Assembly (NCBI RefSeq): GCF_019966595.1
Contig: NZ_JAINFJ010000010.1
Coordinates: 1 to 64,000, forward strand
Source: Oricola indica
GTDB lineage: Bacteria > Pseudomonadota > Alphaproteobacteria > Rhizobiales > Rhizobiaceae
Direction of reading: 5' to 3'
DNA length: 64,000 nucleotides
Both the position numbers and the translations under genes were made by a program. Below, in pieces: positions 52,707 through 60,579 of this stretch. A model generated the notes under the pieces. It had not been told where the DNA came from and did not search any database. It saw nothing but the letters and a program-made list of their open reading frames with translations. The stretch's first letter is position 1, and each line of letters begins with the position of its first letter.

Positions 52707-53447
52707 CTATTGCCGTCCGATGATGCGCGCCAGCAGGGCGGGCGCGATCCGGTTCAGGGCGAGCCCCATGCGTCCAATGCCCGGCGCTATCCTTTCCCGG
52801 CGATCGACAAGGCCTTGAAGCATCGCTGCGGCCATGTCCTCGGGCGACAGTTTCCTGCTGCCGCGCCCCGTCGTCATCGCGGTATCGACCAGCGGCGGCA
52901 TCACCTCGACGACACGCAGGCCATGCGGCTGCACCTGCCGTCGGAGGGCTTCGGTGAAACGCTGAAATCCCGCTTTCGATGCCGAGTAAACCGGTGCCGA
53001 TGTCTTGGCCTGAAGAGCGACGAGCGAGGTGACGTTGACGATCGTGCCGCCCGGCCGCGCCATGACGGGCATCAGCTGCGCCGTCAGACATATCGGCGCG
53101 ACGAGGTTGACCGCGATTTCGGTTTCCATCGCATCGCACAGTGCACCGGGATCGTCACCGGTCAAGTCCAGCGACCGCTGGATGCCTGCATTGTTGACGA
53201 GGATATCGATCGGCCTTCCGAGCGCGCGAATCGAATCAGCCAGAGCCGCACGTTGCACGCCGGATGCGATATCGCAGGCGATGCAGGTCACATTCCTGTT
53301 CGATTCTTCGCGATCTCCATCGGCCGGCACGCTGCGGGCGACGGCCACGACACGCGCGCCCTCGGCGATGAAGGCCTCCACGAGGGCGCGGCCTATGCCC
53401 CGGCTAGCCCCGGTGACCAGGACCGTTTTTCCCTTGAATTCCGGCAT
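52707..53447 (-). CDS. Short-chain dehydrogenase/reductase
   Basis: NAD(P)H-dependent SDR of 246 residues. The Rossmann motif TGASRGIG is at residues 12-19, NNAG follows in ILVNNAGIQ, and the catalytic YSASKAG is present. The C-terminal part is compatible with classical SDRs acting on a small alcohol or ketone. ATG 53447 has AGGAGA upstream; a start 63 bases earlier lacks it. It is divergent from the lipoprotein gene and followed by an araC gene 4 bases away. Confidence 0.9.
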   Translation of the reverse strand: MPEFKGKTVLVTGASRGIGRALVEAFIAEGARVVAVARSVPADGDREESNRNVTCIACDIASGVQRAALADSIRALGRPIDILVNNAGIQRSLDLTGDDPGALCDAMETEIAVNLVAPICLTAQLMPVMARPGGTIVNVTSLVALQAKTSAPVYSASKAGFQRFTEALRRQVQPHGLRVVEVMPPLVDTAMTTGRGSRKLSPEDMAAAMLQGLVDRRERIAPGIGRMGLALNRIAPALLARIIGRQ

Positions 53448-53633
53448 GTCTCGTCTCCTGTAGGCGATCGGCTTCTTCGTTCCGGCCGGAGATAGGACGG
53501 TCAGCGTCAAAAGTATTGAACAATCGCGCCAAAATCCGGGGCCGTCATGCCCGCCATCGCGACTTGACGGGGGCGCTGTTCAATCAGAAACTTCCGCAAA
53601 AAGGGACACTCAGGCCATGTTCGCGAGGACAGG

Positions 53634-53656
53634 GCGTTTCGGAATTGCCGAAACGC
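53634..53656. promoter_or_regulatory. Perfect 9-base inverted repeat in the SDR/lipoprotein promoter region
   Basis: GCGTTTCGG (53634-53642) and CCGAAACGC (53648-53656) are exact complements with a 5-base spacer, 23 bases in all, without a T-run. It lies 39 bases before the lipoprotein ATG and in a divergent gap, which fits an operator rather than a terminator. A candidate site for the AraC-type protein or another regulator. Confidence 0.5.
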
Positions 53657-53694
53657 GAAGTGGTCTCGTACCCTCTCAATGACGGGAATATTCG

Positions 53695-54999
53695 ATGCGT
53701 CCAGACCGCTTTTCAGCAATCCTTTTCACCATGATTTTCTGCGCGCTTTCCGCGTGCATCACCCCGGCAGGCGCCGCCGGCGCGGATACGCCTGAATTGC
53801 GCCAGGCGATCCAGCAAAACCTCAACGACAAAGGCTTCCCGGTCGGAACGCCGGACGGGATTTTCGGGCCGAAGACGGAAGCCGCGATCCGGGCCTACCA
53901 GGAGTCGATCGGCCAGCCGGCAACCGGTACGCTGACTGACGGGCAAATCGACGTGTTGCTCGGACGCGCGGCAGCGAAGGCAGAACCGAAGGCGTCGGAA
54001 CCGCAGCCAGAGGTTACCGCGGGCACTGTCTTCCGCGATTGCGAGCAATGTCCGGAAATGGTCGAAATCCCGCCAGGCACCTTCGCCATGGGCGCGACCG
54101 ATGCGGAGCAGGAACATCCCTTTATCGGCTTCGTCCCGGAGGAGCAGCCACGCCATTCGGTGACGATCGAATATCCCTTCGCGATCGGGCGCTACGAAGT
54201 CACGGTCGCCGAGTTCGACGCCTATGTCCGCGAAACGGGCGCATCCGTCGGCGGCACATGCGGCGTGCGCCTGATCGAAAGCGGACCGCAGGAAGGCAAG
54301 TTCGAAGGCACCCGACATCCTGAGTCCAGCAAGGAAATCTACGGGCCTTATTTCGTCTACATCACCGATGGCTCATACGCCGAGCCGGGCTTGCCCGTGA
54401 CGCAGCGCCAGCCGGCAGTGTGCGTTTCGCGCAAGGAGGTCACGGCCTATATCGAGTGGCTACGCGAGAAGACCGGGCGCGCATACCGGCTGCCGACCGA
54501 GGCGGAATGGGAATATGCGATGCGCGCAGGTACCAACACCGTGGCCTTCTGGGGCGATGACCTCGACCATGCCTGCGGCTACGCCAATTTCGCCGACAAG
54601 GCATCGGGCTACCAGGCCGGGGCGGCCGCGCCGTGCGCGGAGGCCGTGCAGCCGGAATGGACGGCTGAGGTCGGCAGTTACCGGCCCAATCCATGGGGGC
54701 TCTACGATATGGCCGGCAACGCTCAGGAGATGCTGGAGGATTGCTGGAGCCCAGGCTACGAGGACGCTCCGACTGACGGCTCGCCAGTGCGCCGGAACCG
54801 CTGCCAGCTCTTCATTGCGCGCGGCGGCGACTACGAACACCTGCATGTCTCCATGCGTGCGTCACAACGGCTGACCTTCGGCTACGATCCGCAGGTCGAC
54901 ATGGTGCAGGGCCCGGACGAGGCGCTCGACATCCGCAGCAACGTCGTCGGTTTCCGGCTTGCCCTGTCGCTCGGCAGCCGTGCCTGGGACAGGCAGTAG
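53695..54999 (+). CDS. Lipoprotein with peptidoglycan-binding and SUMF1/FGE-like domains
   Basis: A 434-residue exported protein. A lipobox (LSAC, C21) ends the signal peptide, so it should be lipid-anchored. A PG_binding_1 domain follows (LNDKGFPVGTPDGIFGPKTEAAIRAYQ, about 40-90), then a SUMF1/formylglycine-generating-enzyme-type domain (EIPPGTFAMG, RYEVTVAEFD, YRLPTEAEWEYAMRAG, NPWGLYDMAGNAQEML, RGGDY). The C-terminal cysteine of true FGE is absent: the G-F-R-C motif reads G-F-R-L, so sulfatase activation is unlikely. It probably works at the cell envelope. The substrate is unknown. Confidence 0.88.
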   Translation: MRPDRFSAILFTMIFCALSACITPAGAAGADTPELRQAIQQNLNDKGFPVGTPDGIFGPKTEAAIRAYQESIGQPATGTLTDGQIDVLLGRAAAKAEPKASEPQPEVTAGTVFRDCEQCPEMVEIPPGTFAMGATDAEQEHPFIGFVPEEQPRHSVTIEYPFAIGRYEVTVAEFDAYVRETGASVGGTCGVRLIESGPQEGKFEGTRHPESSKEIYGPYFVYITDGSYAEPGLPVTQRQPAVCVSRKEVTAYIEWLREKTGRAYRLPTEAEWEYAMRAGTNTVAFWGDDLDHACGYANFADKASGYQAGAAAPCAEAVQPEWTAEVGSYRPNPWGLYDMAGNAQEMLEDCWSPGYEDAPTDGSPVRRNRCQLFIARGGDYEHLHVSMRASQRLTFGYDPQVDMVQGPDEALDIRSNVVGFRLALSLGSRAWDRQ

Positions 55000-55019
55000 C
55001 GGGGGAATATCCCCGCTAC
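54996..55019. terminator. Bidirectional hairpin between convergent lipoprotein and dctM genes
   Basis: GTAGCGGGG (54996-55004) and CCCCGCTAC (55011-55019) form a perfect 9-base-pair stem with a 6-base loop. The TAG of the lipoprotein (54997-54999) is in the left arm and the TAG of dctM, read on the minus strand, is in the right arm. There is no strong T-run on either side, so it is perhaps a weak or mRNA-end-protecting hairpin. Confidence 0.65.
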
Positions 55020-56323
55020 ATGAGGGACGGAACGAATGTCGCCAGCGACGGGATGCAGTAGACCGCGAGCGCGACGATCAGGATCATGATCCAGTAGGGT
55101 GCGAGCCCGACGAAAACTTCCGTCAGCCTGAGATCCCTGTCCGGTATCGCGGACAGGACCACGAATGCGCCGATCCCGAAGGGAGGCGTAAGCACGCCGG
55201 CCTCGATCACGAGGATGCCGACCAGCGCGAAGACGATCGGGTCGATGCCGGTCGCCTGCGCGACGGGCCAGAAGAGCGGCACCGTCAGCAGCATGATCGA
55301 GATGCTGTCGACGAAACAGCCAAGCAGCAGCCAGATGGCGCACATCACCAGGATGATGCCCGCCGGTCCGAGTTGCATCGCGTCGAAGAAGGTGCCGACA
55401 AGCTGCGGGATTCCGGCAAGGGCCAGCAGTTTCGAATACATGGCCGCGCCGAGAAGCAGCAGCAGGATCGGCGTCACCACCATTCCTGCCTCGCGGGCCG
55501 CGTCCCAGATTTCCCGGACGCTCATCTTCTTGACGAATCCGAGCACCACGGCGCCCATCAGGCCGACCGCGCTGCCCTCCGTCGGCGTGAAGAAACCGCC
55601 CCAGATGCCGCCAAGCGTCAGGACCACGATCGCGGTCACGCCAAGGATGCCGACGGGATCCGGCCGCTCGAGATCGGGGTTACCGCCTGCCTCCGCGTCG
55701 CCCGTGATGACGTCGGGCGTGACGAGCGCACGGATCACGCAGTAGAAGCCGAAAAGCGACGCCAGCAATATGCCAGGCAGGAGACCGCCCGCGAAGAGCC
55801 GTCCGATCGACTGTTCGGTCAGGATCGCCCAGACGATCATGAAGACGGAGGGCGGTATCAGAAGGCCCAATACGGACGACCCGGCGATGCACCCGGCCGC
55901 GAAATCCCGGCGGTAGCCGTGCTTTTTCATCGGCGGATAGGCAATCTGGCTGAACGTCGCCGCAGCCGCCACGCCGACGCCGGTGACGGCAGCAAAAAAC
56001 GCGTTGCCGGCGACAGTCGCGACGGCGAGGCGCGCCGGCACCATGCGTAAGGTTCCATTGGCGGCGGCAAACAGGTCATGCGCCGCCCCGGATCGCGCGA
56101 TGATCAGCCCCATGACCGCAAAGAGCGGAATCACCATGAGATTGTAGTCGCGAAGACCCTCGAAAGCCGTCTGTTCGAGGATGCCGAGCGTGATGCTCCA
56201 GTCGCCGAACAGCATGAAAAGGCCGGCCGTCGAGCCGATAACGAAGGCAAGCGCGATATGGACGCCGAGCAGGGCGAGACCGAAGATCAGGCCGAGCGCG
56301 ACGATTGCGGAAAGTTCGATCAT
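55016..56323 (-). CDS. dctM: TRAP transporter large permease subunit DctM
   Basis: Large membrane subunit of a tripartite ATP-independent (TRAP) uptake system, 435 residues with about 12 membrane segments. Family pieces include GVHIALAFVIGSTAGLFMLFGDW, GLRDYNLMVIPLFAVMGLIIARSG and CFVDSISIMLLTVPLFWPVA. The ATG at 56323 overlaps the dctQ stop (ATGA) with a good GGGAG site; in-frame sequence upstream is inside dctQ and is rejected. It uses an ion gradient to import an organic acid, unidentified. Confidence 0.94.
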   Translation of the reverse strand: MIELSAIVALGLIFGLALLGVHIALAFVIGSTAGLFMLFGDWSITLGILEQTAFEGLRDYNLMVIPLFAVMGLIIARSGAAHDLFAAANGTLRMVPARLAVATVAGNAFFAAVTGVGVAAAATFSQIAYPPMKKHGYRRDFAAGCIAGSSVLGLLIPPSVFMIVWAILTEQSIGRLFAGGLLPGILLASLFGFYCVIRALVTPDVITGDAEAGGNPDLERPDPVGILGVTAIVVLTLGGIWGGFFTPTEGSAVGLMGAVVLGFVKKMSVREIWDAAREAGMVVTPILLLLLGAAMYSKLLALAGIPQLVGTFFDAMQLGPAGIILVMCAIWLLLGCFVDSISIMLLTVPLFWPVAQATGIDPIVFALVGILVIEAGVLTPPFGIGAFVVLSAIPDRDLRLTEVFVGLAPYWIMILIVALAVYCIPSLATFVPSLM

Positions 56324-56802
56324 TGAGGTAGCTCCCGGCGACGGTCGAACGCCTTGACGAGAAAGGCGATGCCGAGCACGACCCACAACACGGCCACGCT
56401 GATGCGGATCGGCCACGCCGTGACCCGAAACGCATCGGTGCCGAAGAATTCATGGTTCTCGATCGACTGCCTGATCGGCTCGATCGAGATATAGGCGAGG
56501 CCGATGAAGAGACCGGCTCCGACGATATTCGCGGCCACCATGGCGGCCTGCTGCAGTTTCAAGGGCAGCTTGTCGAGGAGCAAGGTGATTTGCAGCAACC
56601 GGCCCTGCAGGAGGGCTTTTCCCGCCTGAAGGAATGTCACGAGCACGAGGGCAATCGCAACGAGGTCGGCGGTGCCCGCGAACGGAGAGCCGAACACCAT
56701 TCTCAGGACGACGTCGACGACGATGAGCGCGCCGGCGACGAATACGAGGATCGCTCCGAGATCCGCGAAGAGGCTGCAGATCCACTCGACAGGTCTGTTC
56801 AT
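56320..56802 (-). CDS. dctQ: TRAP transporter small permease subunit DctQ
   Basis: Small membrane subunit of the TRAP system, 160 residues with four membrane segments (AILVFVAGALIVVDVVLRMVF, LVAIALVLVTFLQAGKALL, MVAANIVGAGLFIGLAY, ISVAVLWVVLGIAFLV). It pairs with DctM, whose start it overlaps, and receives substrate from DctP. A 57-base gap with a stable hairpin separates it from dctP. Confidence 0.92.
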   Translation of the reverse strand: MNRPVEWICSLFADLGAILVFVAGALIVVDVVLRMVFGSPFAGTADLVAIALVLVTFLQAGKALLQGRLLQITLLLDKLPLKLQQAAMVAANIVGAGLFIGLAYISIEPIRQSIENHEFFGTDAFRVTAWPIRISVAVLWVVLGIAFLVKAFDRRRELPQ

Positions 56803-56822
56803 GATTTCGCACTCTGGCTGGA

Positions 56823-56847
56823 GGCGGGAAGGACGGGCCTTCCCGCC
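56823..56847 (-). terminator. Intercistronic hairpin between dctP and dctQ
   Basis: GGCGGGAAGG (56823-56832) and CCTTCCCGCC (56838-56847) form a perfect 10-base-pair stem with a 5-base loop, 13 bases past the dctP stop and 21 bases before the dctQ start. No T-run follows on the minus strand. It most likely shields the dctP mRNA end, allowing more binding protein than permease. Confidence 0.65.
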
Positions 56848-56859
56848 GTCACGCGATGA

Positions 56860-57924
56860 TCAGAATTGGTAGTTCGTCGGGAAGGTATATCCTTCCTCGC
56901 CGAGAATGCGAATGTAGGTCTTGAGCACATCCACGGTGGGGTAGTCACGATCCTTCAGGCCATCGACCGAGTTCGCCGGAAGACCCGCGACCGACCGCGC
57001 CCATTTCTCGCGCTCCTCGGGAGCGAGGTCGCGAACGATGATGCCTTCGCTCTCAAGCTTTTCGGCGACTGCCTTGTCACGTTCCGCGCTCTTCTCGGAG
57101 ATGATGAGGGCCGCTTCCCCGGCAACCTCATCGATGATGGCGACGACGTCTTCGGGCAGCTTGGCGCGGGTCTTCTCATTCATGAAAGCGACGAAGGTCG
57201 CGAGCGATCCGAAACCGGTCCGTGTGAAGGTCGAGGACACTTCCTTGAGACGGAACGCCTCCATGCCGGAGATGAAGAACAGGCTTCCCTCGGCGAGGCC
57301 CGTCTGCATCGCCTGGTAGTGCTCGCCGATACCCAGATTGACCGGTACCGCGCCAATCGGCAGGAAGAGCGGTGCATTGGTGCCGGCCATCGCGATGCGG
57401 CGACCTTTCAGCTCGTCGATCGTGGTCCAGTCGAAATTCGTCGCAAGACCGTAGGCCTCGGTGACCATCATCGACAGGATATGGGCGCCGTAGGGCTCCA
57501 TGCTTTCCTGCAAAGCGGGCACTTCATTGAGCATCCGCGTCGCGACACGACCCTGAAGAACCGGATCCGCGGTGGTGAACGGCACCATTGCGGAATAGTT
57601 CAGAAGCGCAGCACGCGATTGCTCGAAACCGATCGGGGAGAGGCCGATGTCGAGCGTCCCCTTCTGGACGGCCTCGATGGCGCCATCGACCTTGGCGACG
57701 CTGCCGCCCCAGGCCGTGATGAAGCGGATCGTGTGACCGGTTTCCTCTTTAACCCGTTTCGTGACTTCCTCTTGGAAGAAGCCGTCATAGGTCGCGACAT
57801 AGGTCAGTGCCGTCGTGTGACCGCCGCCCATGCGCAACAGGAACGTGTCTGCATGGGCCGCGCCGACCGCCAGCGCACAGACGCAACCGCCGAGAATAGC
57901 GGATAGAGTGGATTTGAAGTTCAT
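56860..57924 (-). CDS. dctP: TRAP transporter substrate-binding protein DctP
   Basis: Periplasmic solute-binding protein, 354 residues. Signal peptide (AILGGCVCALAVGAAHAD) followed by the DctP fold: MGGGHTTALTYVATYDGFFQEEVTKRV, AIEAVQKGTLDIGLSPIGFEQSR, LKGRRIAMAGTNAPLF. The arginine that usually binds the carboxylate of the ligand is not certain here. GGGAGGAA precedes the ATG. It lies in an operon with a cupin and a hydrolase upstream and dctQ-dctM downstream, which suggests uptake of a compound processed by those enzymes. Confidence 0.93.
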   Translation of the reverse strand: MNFKSTLSAILGGCVCALAVGAAHADTFLLRMGGGHTTALTYVATYDGFFQEEVTKRVKEETGHTIRFITAWGGSVAKVDGAIEAVQKGTLDIGLSPIGFEQSRAALLNYSAMVPFTTADPVLQGRVATRMLNEVPALQESMEPYGAHILSMMVTEAYGLATNFDWTTIDELKGRRIAMAGTNAPLFLPIGAVPVNLGIGEHYQAMQTGLAEGSLFFISGMEAFRLKEVSSTFTRTGFGSLATFVAFMNEKTRAKLPEDVVAIIDEVAGEAALIISEKSAERDKAVAEKLESEGIIVRDLAPEEREKWARSVAGLPANSVDGLKDRDYPTVDVLKTYIRILGEEGYTFPTNYQF

Positions 57925-57953
57925 TGTGTTCCTCCCTGAACCCTGAACGCGCC

Positions 57954-58751
57954 TTACTCCAAAAGCGCGCTGACTGCCCGGACAAAACCATCCGGATTAT
58001 TGACGTAGGGATAATGCCCGCCGCCGATTTCGATGTGTCGCGCTCCGGACCACGTAGCCCGGAAACGCGTTCTTGCCTTTGCGCCGACCAACGCATCGTC
58101 TTCGCAATCGATGATCGCGGCCTTGCCCGAAGGTGCCTGTCGCGGCAATGCCTCAGATCGGGCCACATGCAACAGCCGGCCCTTCAGGTCTTCCGCCGGA
58201 AGCCAGGCGCTCATCGCCTGGCAAAGCAGATAGGCCAGTGGCCCCTGTTGTCCCTGCGCCCTTTCCAGCCACTGTGCCTGCAATTCGTCGGCAGGCGTTG
58301 CGTCGATGATCGCCGCGTCAAACAGGGGATTCGGCAAAAGGTCAGCGACTTCCACGAAGCCGTTGCTGAAGATCAGCGTCGCCTCTTGCGCGAACTCCGC
58401 CGGCAGAAGCTGCATCCACCAGGCGCTGTAGGAGCAACCCAGTATGACCGGCGCCTCGAGTTCGGCTGCCTTGACGAAATCCGCCAGTGCGGACGCCAGA
58501 CGGCCGGGCGCGACGGTGCCCGCATAGTCGATCGTGATCGGGTCGAGCCCGAGTTCACGAAGCGGCTCCACCACGAGGCTGAAGAATTCCGCAGTGCCGC
58601 TCGCACCCGGCATCAGCACGATGGGCCGGCCATGCCGGCCGTCTTGGCGGCGAACCTTGAAAGGCGCGCCATCCAATCCGTCCACCAGCGGGTAGCTGTC
58701 CCGAAAACTCGCGACCGCGTCCTTCAGCGCCGCGTGCTGGTCTTGATGCAT
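57954..58751 (-). CDS. Alpha/beta hydrolase fold protein
   Basis: Soluble hydrolase of 265 residues. The nucleophile is S107 in the elbow G-C-S-Y-S (105-109), a variant of G-x-S-x-G in which the last glycine is serine. An oxyanion-type loop (MPGASGTAEFF) is present, D219 (CEDDALVG) and H246 (GGHYPYVNNP) complete the triad. It lies between the cupin and dctP genes and may cleave the transported ester, amide or C-C bond. The substrate is unknown. Confidence 0.85.
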   Translation of the reverse strand: MHQDQHAALKDAVASFRDSYPLVDGLDGAPFKVRRQDGRHGRPIVLMPGASGTAEFFSLVVEPLRELGLDPITIDYAGTVAPGRLASALADFVKAAELEAPVILGCSYSAWWMQLLPAEFAQEATLIFSNGFVEVADLLPNPLFDAAIIDATPADELQAQWLERAQGQQGPLAYLLCQAMSAWLPAEDLKGRLLHVARSEALPRQAPSGKAAIIDCEDDALVGAKARTRFRATWSGARHIEIGGGHYPYVNNPDGFVRAVSALLE

Positions 58752-58753
58752 GG

Positions 58754-59302
58754 TCAGGTGACCAGACCTTTTTCGCGCAGTTCTTCCATCGCTTCCGGTG
58801 AGAACTCGGCCTTGGGGCCGTTGCCACCGATCACGAACATCAGCAGGTGCTCGTCTTCGGGTTCGTCGAAGGTGATGTTCTCGAAGCGGCGCTGAACGCC
58901 CGCGGGAAAGGAGATGACGTCGTGCGGCCCGAGTTCGAACGCCTCAACCTTGCCGTCAACTTCCCAGGAGCAGCGCCATTTGCCGGTCATGGGAATGAAG
59001 GTTTCGTTGGTGTCGTGATTGTGCATCATCGGGCCGCAGCCGGGTTTCGCCTTGCAGTAGCCGAGATTGAAGCCTTCGGAGATCTTGATGGCGGCGTTCT
59101 TGGCCGCGTCATCGCCGACCGGCGAAGTGACAGCGCCCGAGTCGCGCTCCGGCGGCTGGAAGCCGACCACATTATAGAGCGTGCGCTTTGCCGTCGGGTG
59201 GTTGCTGTCCGGCAGGCCGCCGTCGAAACCCTTGATCTCGGAGAAAAGTGCAACCCGTTTGCGCATTTCCTCGCGCGGCACTCTGATCGTCTTCAACGCC
59301 AT
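58754..59302 (-). CDS. Cupin-domain protein
   Basis: A 182-residue protein with a single cupin barrel. Motif 1 (CGPMMHNHDTNETFIPMTG) carries candidate metal ligands H94, H96 and E100. Motif 2 (DVISFPAGVQRRFEN) has arginine where histidine is usual. ATG 59302 is preceded by GGAGGAG. First gene of the operon leading to the hydrolase and TRAP genes, divergent from lysR. It may be a small metal-dependent enzyme or a sensor; its activity is unknown. Confidence 0.85.
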   Translation of the reverse strand: MALKTIRVPREEMRKRVALFSEIKGFDGGLPDSNHPTAKRTLYNVVGFQPPERDSGAVTSPVGDDAAKNAAIKISEGFNLGYCKAKPGCGPMMHNHDTNETFIPMTGKWRCSWEVDGKVEAFELGPHDVISFPAGVQRRFENITFDEPEDEHLLMFVIGGNGPKAEFSPEAMEELREKGLVT

Positions 59303-59363
59303 TATCGTCTCCTCCTTGTGCGCTGTTGCGCCGGATCGCATTACGTCCGGTCGCTATAAAGAG

Positions 59364-59415
59364 ATACGATAACGCCTGGATTTCACGCCCCACAATGCAC
59401 TAGGAATGATATCGT
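59364..59415. promoter_or_regulatory. Possible LysR operator in the lysR/cupin divergent region
   Basis: The 145-base gap between the cupin and lysR starts has A/T-rich inverted pieces, ACGATA (59366-59371) and TATCGT (59410-59415), about 38 bases apart, a spacing compatible with the two half-sites of a LysR-type regulator. No clear T-N11-A motif was found. Weak evidence. Confidence 0.25.
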
Positions 59416-59447
59416 TTATTACAAAATCGAATAATGATGGGCCGGGA

Positions 59448-60368
59448 ATGGACCGCAATTACAGCCTGAAAGACCTGAAAGCGCTGAACGTTCTGCTGAG
59501 CGAACGCCATGTCAGCCAGGCCGCCGACCGGCTGGGCATCAGCCAGCCCGCCATGAGCATGCTCTTGAAACGGCTGCGCGCGATGTTCAACGACCCGCTG
59601 CTGATCCGCAACGGAAACAGCCACTCCCTGACCGATGCCGCCGAGGATTTGCGCCCGCGCATCCGCGACATGATCAAGGACATGGAAGACCTGTTGGAGC
59701 ACGGGAGCCATTTCCGGCCCGACCGCTCGGACCGATCGTTCACGCTCATCCTGACCGATTATATCGACGCCATCCTGGTGCCCACGCTGCATCGGCGGTT
59801 CCGGGAAATCGCGCCGGGTATCGAACTCAAGATCGTCGGGCCCGACCCGTTTCGCCTCGGCCGCGCCTTCGGCGAGGGCCATGTCGACCTGACGGTGTCC
59901 TATTTTCCGAGCCCGCCCGGCGACCTGGTGACGCGAAGCGTCTTCACCGACCAGATGGTGTGCGTCACGCGCAAGGGCCACCCGGCGCTCGCCAAGACGA
60001 TGGATCTCGATATCTTCTGCAAGCTGGACCACGTGGCCATCGAGCCGGGGCAGGCGTCGATGTACCGCGCCGTCCTCGACGAAGCGCTTGCGCGCGAGGG
60101 CTTCGCGCGGCGCGTGACGATCTCGAAGCCGGACTTCCTGGGCGTACCGTTCCTGCTCGAGCAAAGCGACTTCATCGCCACCATGCCGGAGAAACTCGCG
60201 ACGCTGTTCACCCAGCGCTTCGACCTGGTGACCTTCCATCCTCCGATCCACCTGCCGAAGCTGGATATCCGGATGATGTGGAACCGCAGCACCCACCGTT
60301 CGGCGGCCCATGTGTGGCTGAGAGAACAGATCCTGGAAATCTGCCGGAAGAAATTCGCGGGAGGCTGA
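59448..60368 (+). CDS. LysR-family transcriptional regulator
   Basis: A 306-residue regulator. Residues 1-62 hold the helix-turn-helix (YSLKDLKALNVLLSERHVSQAADRLGISQPAMSMLLKRLRAMFNDPLLIRNG), followed by the linker helix and the ligand-binding domain. The type with MSMLLKRLR-MFNDPLLIR resembles regulators of aromatic or small-molecule catabolism. ATG 59448 follows GGGCCGGGA; an upstream start at 59406 lacks it. It is divergent from the cupin-hydrolase-TRAP operon, which it probably controls. Confidence 0.9.
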   Translation: MDRNYSLKDLKALNVLLSERHVSQAADRLGISQPAMSMLLKRLRAMFNDPLLIRNGNSHSLTDAAEDLRPRIRDMIKDMEDLLEHGSHFRPDRSDRSFTLILTDYIDAILVPTLHRRFREIAPGIELKIVGPDPFRLGRAFGEGHVDLTVSYFPSPPGDLVTRSVFTDQMVCVTRKGHPALAKTMDLDIFCKLDHVAIEPGQASMYRAVLDEALAREGFARRVTISKPDFLGVPFLLEQSDFIATMPEKLATLFTQRFDLVTFHPPIHLPKLDIRMMWNRSTHRSAAHVWLREQILEICRKKFAGG

Positions 60369-60579
60369 ACACCATCGGGGCAACGGGCGTATCGTTCACG
60401 TCGTGCGTGCCATGCGGCTCGCCGTTGCGCTTTGAGCGGCCGTTTTTCACGCCCGAACCCAAATCACAAACAATTGAAATTGCTTTTCTTTTGCCTCTGA
60501 GAAACCAAAAGAAACGGCGGAAGTTGCTTTCTCGGGACGTTCGCGCAATCCTGATCGTTTCATGCAAAGGGAGAAAGCC

